Assembly: GCF_014205335.1 (NCBI RefSeq)
Contig: NZ_JACHNH010000001.1
Span: forward strand, 9,064,558 to 9,128,557
From: Amorphoplanes digitatis
GTDB taxonomy: Bacteria > Actinomycetota > Actinomycetes > Mycobacteriales > Micromonosporaceae
Direction: 5' to 3'
DNA: 64,000 nucleotides
Shown here: positions 8,853 through 17,937 of the stretch, in pieces
Position numbering within the stretch: position 1 is the stretch's first letter
Layout of the letters: the number at the start of each line of letters is the position of its first letter
Translations under genes and position numbers: made by a program
The notes under the pieces: model-generated
Told to the model about the DNA's origin: nothing
The model's database searches: none
What the model saw: only the letters and a program-made list of their open reading frames with translations

Positions 8853-10253
8853 ATGATTTCTTATATCGGGCGGTTCACTGCCCTGCTCGCGATCGGCGCC
8901 GGCGCGCTCGGGTCGGCGGTGACCAGTTCACCCGCGGCCGCGGCACCGGCGAAGCCGACGGTCGTCCTCGAGCACGTCAGGCTGACGCCGGGCGGGGTGG
9001 GACAGAGCCCGTTCGTCGGGCTGCGACGCGCGGGTGCCGCCGTCACCCTGCACGACGTCGTCGTGGAGGTCGACGGAGGCGATGTCTCCCGCTTCGCGAC
9101 GGTCCTGCCGTTCCCGGGCGACGACGGATGCACCGTGACCGGCGCCCGGCTCACCTGCCGGCTCGGCGAGAGCCGGATCAGCCAGGGGTACGCGGCCTTG
9201 GTCCCGCTCCGGGTGAAAGGGCTGGACTCCGCCGCGGTCGGCGACACCGGGACACTCACCACCACGGTCACCAGCCGGGAGTTCGGCGCGGCGGTGCGGC
9301 GCTCCACGGTGACGGTCGCCGAGTCTGTGGCCATGGAGCCCGGTGGTTTCATCAACCGCGACGTCCGACCCGGACAGCGGGTCGGCCTGCCCTTGACGCT
9401 GCGCAACACCGGCGCCCAGCCGATCACGTCGACCGTCATGTGGTTCTACCGCGAGGCGATGTACCAGTACCCGCAGAGCTTCAAGAACTGCGGGTACGGC
9501 ACGAAGCGGATCGTCTGCCGGTTCGACGACGATGTACCGCCGGGTGCGACCTACCGGCTGTCCGAGTCGTTCGCGGTGACCGTGCGCAAGCAGGTGCCGG
9601 CGCCCGGGACGATCGGCCAGAGCTTCAGCTGGGGCACGCCGGCCGACGCAAAGAACGCACTGGACGACTTCGGTGCTGAGCAGCCGAGGAACGGCACCGG
9701 CAGCGTGCTGCGGCTGGTGCCGTCGCAAGGAGAGGCCCCTGCGTCCACGCCGGGCCAAGGTGCACCGCAGACCACCGGCAGCATCTTCGACCCGGCGCAG
9801 TCGGTGTTCTTCAAGGTCATCGGCCGCAACGTGGCCGACCTCGCCGCGATCGGCGCCGACGCCCGCGGCAAGCGCGGCAAGACGATCACGGTCAAGGTCG
9901 GTGCGAAGAACCTCGGCCCGGCCTTCGTCTTCGGCATCACCAAGCCCGCCGCCGTGGTAATCGTCAGTCGCCCGAAGGGTACGAAGGTGGTTTCCGTCCC
10001 GGCCGGTTGCCTGCCTTCCTCGAAGGGCAAGGTGGTGCCGAGGAAGGACCCGCGCGGCGCCGCCGAGTACCGGTGCGTGACCACCGTCAACCCGTTCGAG
10101 GTCGGCAAGCGGATCACCTGGGCGTTCAAGCTCCGGATCGACAAGAAGGGCGCGCTGACCGGCCGCGTGCGCGTTGTCCCGTCCACGGTCGACGGCAAGC
10201 GCACCAACGACACCGCGAAGCTGCGCATCAACCCGCCGGCGAAGAAGAAGTAA
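8853..10253 (+). CDS. secreted protein with Ig-like/DUF11-like domains
   Basis: From ATG 8853 (GGGGGA upstream) the product is 466 residues with signal peptide RFTALLAIGAGALGSAVTSSPAAAAP. The mature part reads as two or three beta-rich domains: VVLEHVRLTPGG and a central LPLTLRNTGAQPITSTV segment typical of extracellular CARDB/DUF11-type folds, then a C-terminal unit (GKTITVKVGAKNLGPAFVFG, ITWAFKLRIDKKGALTGRVRV, ending in KKK). Two Cys pairs are visible. No enzyme motif is seen; surface or extracellular matrix function is only a guess. The upstream ATG-like start at 8775 overlaps the tRNA terminator and is rejected. Confidence 0.72.
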   Translation: MISYIGRFTALLAIGAGALGSAVTSSPAAAAPAKPTVVLEHVRLTPGGVGQSPFVGLRRAGAAVTLHDVVVEVDGGDVSRFATVLPFPGDDGCTVTGARLTCRLGESRISQGYAALVPLRVKGLDSAAVGDTGTLTTTVTSREFGAAVRRSTVTVAESVAMEPGGFINRDVRPGQRVGLPLTLRNTGAQPITSTVMWFYREAMYQYPQSFKNCGYGTKRIVCRFDDDVPPGATYRLSESFAVTVRKQVPAPGTIGQSFSWGTPADAKNALDDFGAEQPRNGTGSVLRLVPSQGEAPASTPGQGAPQTTGSIFDPAQSVFFKVIGRNVADLAAIGADARGKRGKTITVKVGAKNLGPAFVFGITKPAAVVIVSRPKGTKVVSVPAGCLPSSKGKVVPRKDPRGAAEYRCVTTVNPFEVGKRITWAFKLRIDKKGALTGRVRVVPSTVDGKRTNDTAKLRINPPAKKK

Positions 10254-10267
10254 CGCGACGCCGCGGA

Positions 10268-10301
10268 CGCCCGGCGACTCTCAGTGAGTCGTCGGGCGTT
10301 C
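10268..10301 (+). terminator. terminator after secreted Ig-like protein
   Basis: A 13-bp stem with one G-T pair, 10268-10280 with 10286-10298, loop TCAGT. Nearly the same hairpin as at 8743-8776, followed by TTCTCTC. Confidence 0.8.
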
Positions 10302-10518
10302 TCTCGTTTGCCGCGCATGACGATGTCGTCCCGTACCAAATGCATTCAGCATTTCATTGATGCATCGTAGTGTTCGACAAGGGGCGCATCATTCTCTGGA
10401 TCGGAAAGACGCATTTTGAGGATGGGGGCTCCCATCGTGCGCAATACTCGTTGAAGGCCTTCCCGGGCTGGCCGTTCGCCTGGATTGTCTGGCCTATCAA
10501 TTAACGAGGAGAATTGTC

Positions 10519-10998
10519 ATGAACCTGTCATGCCCACGATCCACGGTGCTGCGCACCGCAGCCGCAACAGCACTGGTGACGGCGACACTCGGCGCCGCTC
10601 TGCCGAGCGCCGCGCACGCGGCTCCGAGCGATAGGCACCGAGCTCCGGGCGATATCAGTGTCAATGTGACCATCGAGAATAATTCGGCGGTGGCACTCAC
10701 GCTCGCGAAAAAGGGCTATAAGGTCAAGGAGGGTAGTGATACCACCGGCGCCGCGATTTCTGTTCCGTCGTTCAGCTCCGACCTTGTCACTACCGTGTCG
10801 AACGAGGATGAGGGTGGCACTGCGGGATCTCTCAAATACAAGATCCCGAAGGGAAGTGTCGAAATCAGGTGGAGCAACCCCTATGAGGGAGAGGGCTCAT
10901 ACACCTGCTATGCGTTCCCGGAGGACGACTTCAATTGCAGGGTCGACGCCGATGATGACGCCCATGCCGATGTGACGTTCACCGTCACCGGCGGCTGA
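10519..10998 (+). CDS. small secreted beta-rich protein
   Basis: A 159-residue protein with strong RBS (ACGAGGAGA) before ATG 10519 and a Sec signal peptide ending PSAAHA-AP. The mature part (VNVTIENNSAVALTLAKKGYKV...GTAGSLKYKI) has the look of the all-beta aegerolysin/crystallin-like secreted proteins, whose strands carry 'NNS..LTL' and 'G..G.LKY' patterns; this is a fold impression, not a homology result. One Cys pair. Codon use is clearly less GC-biased than neighbouring genes, and the 220 bp upstream are AT-richer, so recent acquisition or high expression is possible. No function assigned. Confidence 0.7.
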   Translation: MNLSCPRSTVLRTAAATALVTATLGAALPSAAHAAPSDRHRAPGDISVNVTIENNSAVALTLAKKGYKVKEGSDTTGAAISVPSFSSDLVTTVSNEDEGGTAGSLKYKIPKGSVEIRWSNPYEGEGSYTCYAFPEDDFNCRVDADDDAHADVTFTVTGG

Positions 10999-11014
10999 GG
11001 TCGTCTCACCACCG

Positions 11015-11050
11015 AACGCCCGGCGAACTCATGGAGAGTCGCCGGGCGTT
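11015..11050 (+). terminator. terminator after small secreted protein
   Basis: Long inverted repeat (AACGCCCGGCGA... with ...TCGCCGGGCGTT) ending in TTCGCTCG. The outer arm is shared with the hairpin at 10268. It lies just before the convergent glutaredoxin-like gene. Confidence 0.75.
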
Positions 11051-11067
11051 CGCTCGTTGGTCTCCGC

Positions 11068-11481
11068 TCAGCGGGCAAGCAGCTGCTTGCGTAGCCACAG
11101 CGGGTCGGGGTTGACGTGTGGCACGCCGGCGAGGATGACCGTCGGGACCGTCTCGTTGCCGTCGGCCACCGCGCGTACCGCCGCCGCGGCCTCCGGGTCG
11201 CGCCAGATGTCGACCCAGTCGGCGCGGCTGCCGGCCGGGCCGAGGGTTGCCCGCAGGCGCACGCAGAACGGGCAGCCCGGACGCCAGTAGATGACGGCGC
11301 GGCCGTCCTCGGCGCCTCGGCGCTGGATCTGGGCCTGGGTCACCGGGCGGGGAAAGATGAGCGGGGAGCCGAGCGCCGCCAGGGCGGCGAAGACCACGAC
11401 GACGGTCACGGAGCCGGTGGCGACACCGAGCGCGGCGCCGGCGAGCAGGACCGCACCTGCGAGAGTCCATCGACGGAGCAT
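11068..11481 (-). CDS. membrane-anchored glutaredoxin-like protein
   Basis: A 137-residue protein with two N-terminal hydrophobic segments (LAGAVLLAGAALGVATG and VTVVVVFAALAALGSPLIF) followed by a thioredoxin-fold domain. The redox motif is CPFC in IYWRPGCPFCVRLRATL, and ETVPTVILAG supplies the cis-Pro, both as in actinobacterial glutaredoxins/mycoredoxins. It probably faces the cytosol and acts in thiol redox control. Mycothiol is the likely reductant in this phylum, by inference. Confidence 0.85.
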   Translation of the reverse strand: MLRRWTLAGAVLLAGAALGVATGSVTVVVVFAALAALGSPLIFPRPVTQAQIQRRGAEDGRAVIYWRPGCPFCVRLRATLGPAGSRADWVDIWRDPEAAAAVRAVADGNETVPTVILAGVPHVNPDPLWLRKQLLAR

Positions 11482-12353
11482 GAGCCGACGCTACGCCAGG
11501 CGCGCGCCCTCTCGCGGCCACGCGTTGCGCGCGTTTCGGATCCCGCCGGGCCGCCCGGCACCGGATTCCACGCCCCACCGGCGGGGGTCACCCGCCCTGG
11601 ACGGGTGAACTTCTTCCGTTCGAGGCTCCGGCCGCGCCATCCGGGCCGCCCGATCGCTGCGGGGTCACTCTGGGTGAGTCCGAGGATGCCGGGCCGTGCG
11701 GGCTCCGTTGCGATCCGGGGTGTGCAACCGGCGGCCGTGTTCCGGCGCCGCGCGCGACCCGGCCGCGACGTGGCCCCGCCGCATGCCGGGCCGGTCACCG
11801 CCGCGGCGGCGAGGCGCGGCCGGCGGAGTCGCCGGTCCGCGGTTTGCGCTGGCAGAGGCCGAATCGATCCGGCCGGGCGCGGCCGTCGTCCGGCTCTTTC
11901 GGCGATCTCGCCGGTAGGTGGCGCCGCCGGCGGGGTGGCGGTCACCCGCCCGGGTGCGCCGACTCCTGGGCCGGTACGCGCGGCCGCGGCACTTCGCGGG
12001 GTTTCACACGTCAAAGCCGTTTTGTCGTCGATCACGCACCGTGTCAAGTTTTGCTGCTCCGACAGGTCACCACGCCCGAGATCGGTAGTATTTCGCCGCT
12101 CCGTATTCATGATCAAATTCGCTGATCAGGTGACAGGTGGGCGTTGCGACCGTTTCGTCCCTGGCGGACCGGCGTTGGTACCTGGGAAGATTACTCAAAG
12201 TGACAGCGAGCACGCCGCCCTAATATGTCGCGTCTTTGCAAGGCGTTGCGCCGGAATCCACCGGATCGGACAACCCGTCCTAACCTGGCGGCGAAAAAGA
12301 TTCACAAGACGGCCTCGCGCAGAGGTGTCGATGTCTGCCCTAAGGTTGGTCAG
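11482..12353. other. long intergenic stretch without a supported gene
   Basis: About 870 bp. The first 500 bp are extremely GC-rich, and the long open frames on both strands there have no recognisable protein pattern. From about 12000 on, composition becomes AT-richer with several imperfect repeats (for example CGAGATCGG and GCTGATCAGGTGACAGG), which looks like promoter/regulatory DNA for the small gene at 12354. No RNA structure was identified with confidence. Confidence 0.5.
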
Positions 12354-12563
12354 GTGAGAGTTGAGCATCACTGGTGGAATGGTGACATCCGGCTCGCGCG
12401 CCGGGATGTCTACGTCCGCACCGACGGAGAAGTCTGGGAGGTCGAAGCTCAGATGGGCGGGCCTCAGGGCAAATCCAAGGTGCAGCAGTGTCCGGGAAAG
12501 GCGTCCGCGCTGATCCTGGCCGACGCGTGGCGTGGGCCACGCTGGCAGTGGCGCAAGCTCTAG
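12354..12563 (+). CDS. small hypothetical protein
   Basis: From GTG 12354 the product has 69 residues, beginning VRVEHHWWNGDIRLARRDV, followed by YVRTDGEVWEVEAQMGG and a C-terminal helix PGKASALILADAWRG. The alternation of hydrophobic residues suggests a compact alpha/beta fold. The upstream ATG at 12225 would add 43 residues of low quality, so it is rejected. Unknown function; the regular pattern favours a real gene. Confidence 0.65.
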   Translation: MRVEHHWWNGDIRLARRDVYVRTDGEVWEVEAQMGGPQGKSKVQQCPGKASALILADAWRGPRWQWRKL

Positions 12564-12620
12564 GCGCCAGGAGCCTGGCTGCGCCGCATGCTTGAACTTC
12601 TCGGCCAGCCAAGATTTTCG

Positions 12621-12652
12621 ATCGGGCCGGACCCCGCGGGGTCCGGCCCGAT
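12621..12652. terminator. 32-bp perfect palindrome
   Basis: Each arm is 16 bases (12621-12636, 12637-12652) with essentially no loop outside the central CCCCGCGGGG. It sits between the small gene ending at 12563 and the DUF6886 gene, where it can act as a factor-independent terminator. A DNA-binding site is the alternative reading. Confidence 0.6.
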
Positions 12653-12668
12653 GTGCTAAACCTCGGTC

Positions 12669-13193
12669 GTGCGTCCCCCTCCCGGCCAGGTCCTGCACTT
12701 CTCCGAGGACCCGTGCATCGGCACCTTCGTGCCGCACGTCGCGGCCACGGCGCGGCAGAGCGAGGCGTACGTGTGGGCGGTCGACGCCGAGCAGGCGCCC
12801 GCGTACTGGTTTCCACGTGACTGCCCCAGGGTGCTCGCCTGGCCCGGCCCCGCGACCACGGCCGCCGACCGCCGCCTGCTCTCGGACGGGCGCGTCCATG
12901 CCGTCGAGTACGGCTGGCTGCCGGCGCTGCGGTCGGTGCGCCTCTACGCGTACCGATTCGACGCGGGGCCCTTCGCGCCGTTCGGCGCGCCGCAGCCGCA
13001 CGCGATGGTCGCGACCACGACGGTGACACCGCTCGGTCCGGCGGAGCCGGTCGGCGATCTGCTCTCGTTGCACGAGGCCGTGGGCATCGAACTGCGGCTC
13101 GTGGCGAACCTGTGGGCGTTCATGGATGAGGTCGTCGGCAGCTCGCTGGAGTTCAGTGGCATCCGGCTGCGCAACGCCACACCACGTAGGTGA
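12669..13193 (+). CDS. DUF6886-family protein
   Basis: A 174-residue protein. The N-terminal segment LHFSEDPCIGTFVPHVAATA, the downstream AYVWAVDAEQAPAYWFPRDCPRV and the late ELRLVANLWAFMDEVVGSSLEFSGIRLRN are the hallmarks of the DUF6886 family. The N-terminal His-Phe-Ser pattern recalls ADP-ribosyltransferase-like (RES/DUF952) folds, but no activity is established. Starts with GTG just after a palindrome; monocistronic. Confidence 0.8.
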   Translation: MRPPPGQVLHFSEDPCIGTFVPHVAATARQSEAYVWAVDAEQAPAYWFPRDCPRVLAWPGPATTAADRRLLSDGRVHAVEYGWLPALRSVRLYAYRFDAGPFAPFGAPQPHAMVATTTVTPLGPAEPVGDLLSLHEAVGIELRLVANLWAFMDEVVGSSLEFSGIRLRNATPRR

Positions 13194-13269
13194 ACCGGCG
13201 GACGAACTGTCCGCTAGCGGTCGAGTGGGTTGATCTAGCCTGTGAATCTACCCAACCAGGACGAAAGTG

Positions 13270-13617
13270 ATGCTCATGCAGGCCACTGTGACTGACACCC
13301 GTTCCGATGTCGCCGTGCTGCGCCTGAGCGGCGAGCTCGATGCCAACACCGCAAACCAACTGCACAAACTGCTCGCGGACCTGCTGGAGCGCCCGGTGCC
13401 GCGTATCGTCGTCGACCTCAACGACCTGAAGTTCTGCGACTCCGTCGGGCTCAGCGCCTTCATCACCGCCAAGCAGGTCATCACCGCGCGGGGCGGGTGG
13501 CTGAGCTTCGCCGGAGCGAACCAGTTCCTGTCCACGCTGCTGGAGACGGTGGGGCTGAGCAAGTACTTCGCGATCTTCCCGGAGGTGGACGACGCGATCG
13601 CCGCGGCACAGCTGTAG
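13270..13617 (+). CDS. STAS-domain anti-sigma factor antagonist
   Basis: A 115-residue single STAS domain. The motif DLNDLKFCDSVGLSAFI contains the Ser (in DSVGL) that is phosphorylated by an RsbW/SpoIIAB-type kinase in the partner-switching cascade. When unphosphorylated it binds the anti-sigma factor and frees the sigma factor. ATG 13270 has AGGA eight bases upstream; the GTG at 13267 is less likely. No anti-sigma kinase or sigma gene is adjacent, so the partner is encoded elsewhere. Confidence 0.9.
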   Translation: MLMQATVTDTRSDVAVLRLSGELDANTANQLHKLLADLLERPVPRIVVDLNDLKFCDSVGLSAFITAKQVITARGGWLSFAGANQFLSTLLETVGLSKYFAIFPEVDDAIAAAQL

Positions 13618-13619
13618 CC

Positions 13620-13642
13620 GGCCGGGTCCCCTCGACCCGGCC
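13620..13642. terminator. bidirectional hairpin
   Basis: Perfect 9-bp stem 13620-13628 with 13634-13642, 5-base loop, between the STAS gene (+) and the PilZ gene (-). Confidence 0.7.
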
Positions 13643-13673
13643 TCGGGCCGTTGGCCGCCGCCCGGGCCAAGGC

Positions 13674-14312
13674 TCAGTCCGTGCCGCGGCGCCGCTGCTC
13701 GTGCAGCTGACGGAAGACGTACCTGCGGATGTCGTCCGCCTCGCCCATCTTCAGATCCGCGAACCGGAGGCCGAGCTCGGTCGGCCTCTCCTCGTCGCCG
13801 CGGCGCATGCGGACCACCGTCGCCGACGCGGAGAGCTCCCGCCCCGGCTCGAAATCCGCGACCACGTCATCCCCACGGCTGAAGTTGATCTCCGTGCCCG
13901 TGTAGAAGCAGCGCATCCCGCCCTCGCTGAGGTCGACGGCGGTGACCGCGAAATCGACGCCCGCGTGCCGCACGACCACCGGCAGGCTCACGTTGGCCCG
14001 TACGAAAGAGCGCCGTTGGGTCTTCTCCGGCTGCGCGGTCAGGCGGACCAGCCAGGTCGGTGCGGGGCTTCCGTTGGTCTCCAGGATCGCGATGGGCGCC
14101 TGCTGGAGCTGGCTGCCCTCGCCCCAGACGAGCAGGCCCCGCTCGCCGGCGTCGGGCCGCACTATCCGCCCGGTACGATCCATCGGCTCGCGCAGCAGCA
14201 CGGTGTCGGCGGTGACGGCACTGATCACCGCGGCGAGCGGCTCAGGGCGCGAGTCGAGAGTGACGTCGACGAGATCGTTGATGTCGGGCAGGTCCGCGAG
14301 GGTAGTGCTCAC
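13674..14312 (-). CDS. PilZ-domain cyclic di-GMP-binding protein
   Basis: A 212-residue protein with a YcgR-like arrangement: an N-terminal beta domain (~100 residues) and a C-terminal PilZ domain. The c-di-GMP signature is complete: QRRSFVR (RxxxR) followed by VDLSEGGMRC (D/NxSxxG). The GTG at 14312 is preceded by GGGGGGAGGA, so it is preferred over the ATG at 14342. Because a GGDEF-EAL protein is encoded at 43.7 kb, c-di-GMP signalling is active in this organism; the downstream process is unknown. Confidence 0.92.
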   Translation of the reverse strand: MSTTLADLPDINDLVDVTLDSRPEPLAAVISAVTADTVLLREPMDRTGRIVRPDAGERGLLVWGEGSQLQQAPIAILETNGSPAPTWLVRLTAQPEKTQRRSFVRANVSLPVVVRHAGVDFAVTAVDLSEGGMRCFYTGTEINFSRGDDVVADFEPGRELSASATVVRMRRGDEERPTELGLRFADLKMGEADDIRRYVFRQLHEQRRRGTD

Positions 14313-14441
14313 CTGGTCCTCCCCCCACCGTTGCGTCTGCAAACGGGTGTGCGGGCACCTCCCTACTGGGAACGATAGCCATGGGTCCCGGCGTCCGGAT
14401 CCAGAACCGGCATTTGCCCTCTCCCAAGCGGACCCTCGGTG

Positions 14442-17423
14442 CTAGGAGCGCACGGTCACTGCCTTGCTGGTCGCCTTGCCGTCCTGGTAGCCGGTCCGGC
14501 GGGCGTACACGGTGACGGTGATCTTCTTCTTGCGCATGGACGAGGTCAGCTTCAGCGTCGCGCCGGTCCTGCCCTTGATCACCTTGCCGTTGAGGCGCCA
14601 CTCGAAGCGGTACGACGTGACCTTCGGAGACCAGGTGCCGACGGAGGCACGCACGGTCTTGCCGACCTTGGCCTTGCCGGTCACGGTGGGCTTCTTGGTG
14701 GCCGTGGACGCCTTGCCCTTGGCGATGACGGCCGAGGCGGACGACGTGGCGGCGCCGGACGGGTGGCCCGTACGCTTCGCGGTCACCGTGACCGTCAGGC
14801 GCTTGCCGAGCATCGCGGGTGGGATGGCGTACGACGCGCTGGTCGCGCCCTTGATCGTGACGCCGTTCGCCGCCCACCGGTAGGCGTACGAGGTGGCGGC
14901 CGGCGTCCAGGCGCCGGCGTCGGCCTTCACCGTCGAGCCGACGGCTGAGGCGCCGGTGATCGACGGCTTCCTGGTCGACTTCAGCGTCGCGGGCGCGGAG
15001 ACAGCCCCTTCCACGGTGAGGGCGGCGCCCTGGCCGTCGGCGGGCTGGGCGGTCAGCGACCACGTGAAGCCGGCGTCGGCGACGGCCTTGCCGGTCGAGT
15101 CCTTGCCGTCCCAGCCGGCCTTCAACAGGCCCCGCGCGGACGAGCCCGAGACGGTACGGATCACCGCGCCGCCGAGGTCGCGGAAGTTGAGCTGCCACGC
15201 GGCGGCGGGCTTCGACAGCCACCAGCTTCCCGACCAGTCGGCACCGCCGGCCTGCACCGTTGAGTCGATCACGGTCAGCGCGGCGGCCGGGATCCCGGTC
15301 GGCACGAGGTGGACGCGCTGCTCGTCGTCGGCGTAGGCCACGCCGCCGCCGAACCGGTCGACGGTCCAACTTGTCCGCGACCCGCCGGAGCGGCCCAGCT
15401 CCCCCGCGCTGACCAGCGTTCGGGTGGGCAGGTCGGCGTGGTTGCCGCCGGCCGGCAGCCCGCCGTGCAGGTCGATGAGCCGGAGCCCGCCCGCCTCGAC
15501 GTGCTCGACGAGGTAGCCGTCGCCGAGCAGGACGTCACCGGCCGGGGCGGTCACCGTGCGGTTGGCCGTCCGGTCGTAGATCCCCGCGCCGTGCACGTCG
15601 CCCCAGTAGTCCTTGCAGACCCAGTAGACCCAGCGGCCCACGGCCTGCAGGCTGCTCGGGGTGCACCCGTTCCGGGTGGTGAACGACCCGACCGCGGTCT
15701 TGCCCGGCAGCTGGGCGCCCGTCACGACACCACCGGACTGCGCGGCGCTCCACAGCGTCGAGCCCCAGACGGCGGCGCCGACCGGCGTGCGGTGATCGAG
15801 CACGGCGCCGGCCGCGCCGGGCTTGAACTCGACGATGTTCTGGTTCCCGTACGAGAAGCCGTTGACCACCGCGTACCGCCCGGACAGGTCGACCAGCTGG
15901 GGGGTGCCCTCGTCCGTGTCGACGCTCGGCCCCCAGGCCGAGGCGCCGTTCGCGTACAGCATGGTCAGGCCGGACTCGGTGGCCTTCTGGCGGCCGTGGT
16001 AGCCGGTGCCGTCGGCGAACATGGCGATGCAGCGCAGGCCGTCGGCGGTGTCGTTGTAGCAGTTCCCGTCCCGCCCGCTGACGAACCCGTCCCGGCTGGA
16101 CCGGTCGACCGTCGGCGCGGCGCCGGGCGCGGGCGTAGTCAGCCAGGTGCTGCGGTACGTGCCGAGGATGGTCGACGGCTCGTAGATCGTGCTGTTGTCG
16201 GCGGTGCTGAGGATGCCGCTGCCCAGCGCCAGGCCGTGCACCTGGGCCGGCACGGGCGCCACCGCGGTCACCCGGTCCCGCTGCGGCTTCCCGTCGGGGC
16301 CCTGCGAGATCCGGTAGATGCCCCAGTCCAGGTCGCCGTGTTCGACGTACCGCTCGGCGCCGGCCACGAGCACCGAGCCGTCGGGCGCCTGCACGACCTG
16401 GTTGGCCGCCGGGTTCATGACCTCGGTCATGTCGGGATCGTCGAGATCGGTCGGGACCGCCCACAGCGGCTGCCCGCGGTAACGGTTGTTGCCCGGCCAG
16501 ACCCGCTCGACCGCCAACAGCGTTGCGCCGACAATGCCGTACGTGGCGTCGTAGGTGAACGGGCCGGTTTCGACCGTACGGAAGTCGCCCGTCAGGTTGT
16601 TCCGGTCCAGCACGTCCTGCTTACCGCGCCCGTCCCGCTTTCGCAGCACGGAGTCGGTGCCGAGCCGGAAGCCCGAGATCTCGTATCCCTCGTCGTCGGA
16701 GTCCATCCGGTCCGGCAGCGGGTCGGCCACGCCGTCCGTCAGGTCGACGATGCTCCAGCGTCCCCAGCCCGACTCGTCCGGCGACAGCTTGTAGCGCAGG
16801 ATGACCGACCGGGCATCGCCGTCCTCGACGCTGATGTTCGTGGCGCCGCCCGGCAGCCCTGTCACCGCCGTCTCGGCGCCGCCCCGCCACAGGTGGAAGC
16901 CCTGCGGCTGGTCGTTCTCGCCGGTCCGCGTCAGCACGGTGTCGCCGAAGGTTCCCTGGTACGAGTGCCCCGCCGGCACCGCCACCTCGGCGACCGCCCG
17001 GGTCTTGTCCAGCAGCGTGACGTGCGGGGAGTCCCCACCCTCGTAGAGCGCGACGGTGTCGGAGCCCCGGCCGTACCAACCGGTCTCGAACGATGCGGCG
17101 TTGCGGAAGTACCCGCTGTCGACGTCGTACGAGACCTTGGCCGGCAGCCGCCGGTCGAGCGCGTCGGCCGTTCCGGTGGCGTAGTCCGTCCACAACAGCC
17201 GGTCGTCGCCCTCCTGTGCCCACAGGAAGCCGCTGACCCCGGCGGTGAGAATCTGCGTGGCACGCGGGACCGCCCGCTGCTGCGCCGGGAGCACGAGTTC
17301 CCCTGGAACCTCTGCCCGCTGGAGCGCTGTGGCGACGGGCGACGCCGAAGCCGGCGCCGCGGTCAGCGTGATGCCGACGCTGAGCGCGGCCGCCAGCACT
17401 GCCGAGGAACGCGTCAAGAACAC
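14442..17423 (-). CDS. large secreted protein, propeller plus FlgD-like and Ig-like repeats
   Basis: From GTG 17423 (GGGGAA upstream) the product is 993 residues. It has a signal peptide (SSAVLAAALSVGITLTAAPASA), then ~600 residues of beta-propeller-like sequence with repeated W and G turns (FLWAQEGDDRLLWTDYATG). A FlgD-type Ig domain follows (WQLNFRDLGGAVIRTVSGS, KAGWDGKDSTGKAVADAGFTW). At the C-terminus are two tandem ~80-residue repeats beginning KPSITGASAVGSTVKA and KPTVTGKAKVGKTVRA, each with W..YRW/WRLNG.. I/VKG.T. These are the actinobacterial 'cell-surface Ig-like' repeats. Likely extracellular and structural or carbohydrate-binding; no catalytic site seen. Confidence 0.78.
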   Translation of the reverse strand: MFLTRSSAVLAAALSVGITLTAAPASASPVATALQRAEVPGELVLPAQQRAVPRATQILTAGVSGFLWAQEGDDRLLWTDYATGTADALDRRLPAKVSYDVDSGYFRNAASFETGWYGRGSDTVALYEGGDSPHVTLLDKTRAVAEVAVPAGHSYQGTFGDTVLTRTGENDQPQGFHLWRGGAETAVTGLPGGATNISVEDGDARSVILRYKLSPDESGWGRWSIVDLTDGVADPLPDRMDSDDEGYEISGFRLGTDSVLRKRDGRGKQDVLDRNNLTGDFRTVETGPFTYDATYGIVGATLLAVERVWPGNNRYRGQPLWAVPTDLDDPDMTEVMNPAANQVVQAPDGSVLVAGAERYVEHGDLDWGIYRISQGPDGKPQRDRVTAVAPVPAQVHGLALGSGILSTADNSTIYEPSTILGTYRSTWLTTPAPGAAPTVDRSSRDGFVSGRDGNCYNDTADGLRCIAMFADGTGYHGRQKATESGLTMLYANGASAWGPSVDTDEGTPQLVDLSGRYAVVNGFSYGNQNIVEFKPGAAGAVLDHRTPVGAAVWGSTLWSAAQSGGVVTGAQLPGKTAVGSFTTRNGCTPSSLQAVGRWVYWVCKDYWGDVHGAGIYDRTANRTVTAPAGDVLLGDGYLVEHVEAGGLRLIDLHGGLPAGGNHADLPTRTLVSAGELGRSGGSRTSWTVDRFGGGVAYADDEQRVHLVPTGIPAAALTVIDSTVQAGGADWSGSWWLSKPAAAWQLNFRDLGGAVIRTVSGSSARGLLKAGWDGKDSTGKAVADAGFTWSLTAQPADGQGAALTVEGAVSAPATLKSTRKPSITGASAVGSTVKADAGAWTPAATSYAYRWAANGVTIKGATSASYAIPPAMLGKRLTVTVTAKRTGHPSGAATSSASAVIAKGKASTATKKPTVTGKAKVGKTVRASVGTWSPKVTSYRFEWRLNGKVIKGRTGATLKLTSSMRKKKITVTVYARRTGYQDGKATSKAVTVRS

Positions 17424-17716
17424 CAGTTTTCCCCAATTTTCGGTGGGACGTCGTTCTCCGCAAGCCGGAACCTGCGACGGCTGCGCGCGTCGCATCGTGC
17501 GGTGAAAGCGGGTACGGGCCCGAGCGCGGTCATCCGCGATATTCGGCCGGCACAGGCTACCGAATTCCGAGCCACCCTCACGTCCCCTGGATGGCCGAAG
17601 CGACGCTCCCGTCCCGGCGTCACGGCCATCGATGCGCTGACCAGCGCATTCTGCTCGACCCCGCCGCCAACCGTTGCCGAATCTTGATCAGCGGGGCGTA
17701 GGGCCTGGAGATAGAC

Positions 17717-17746
17717 GAAGGGCCGGACCCGAGGGTCCGGCCCTTC
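17717..17746. terminator. strong bidirectional hairpin left of the integrated element
   Basis: Perfect 14-bp stem (17717-17730 with 17733-17746) and 2-base gap. It probably was the terminator of tRNA-Ser(GGA) before the element integrated, because it lies about 20 bp beyond the CCA end of the duplicated tRNA tail. Confidence 0.75.
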
Positions 17747-17766
17747 CACGTCTGTACTGCTCGGCG

Positions 17767-17822
17767 TGGCGGAGGATACGAGATTCGAACTCGTGAGGGG
17801 TTTCCCCAACACGCTTTCCAAG
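17767..17822 (-). repeat. left attachment site: duplicated 3' end of tRNA-Ser(GGA)
   Basis: Reads on the minus strand as the anticodon 3' side, variable arm, T arm, acceptor 3' strand and CCA of the tRNA-Ser at 23894-23981, with four instead of five C in the variable arm. Outside the match (17823 on) the sequence is unrelated, so this copy is not a functional tRNA. Confidence 0.9.
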
Positions 17823-17918
17823 TCTGTTGCCTGCCGTACGGCGATGATCGGCACCGTACGTGACCTGCGGCGCCGCGTGCGTCGCGGACGCTGGTGGACA
17901 CTGCCGAACGGCAGCGAA

Positions 17919-17937
17919 TGAGACCACAACTGAGACC
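17919..17937 (+). repeat. 19-bp end repeat, left copy
   Basis: TGAGACCACAACTGAGACC is itself two TGAGACC units five bases apart. An identical copy in the same orientation is at 23816-23834, near the other end of the element. Likely integrase arm-type binding sites. Confidence 0.7.

Noticed and set aside
11406..12116. Long open frames on both strands between the glutaredoxin-like gene and 12225
   Set aside because: Arg/Pro/Ala-rich products without domain pattern, overlapping each other; a usual consequence of very high GC content.
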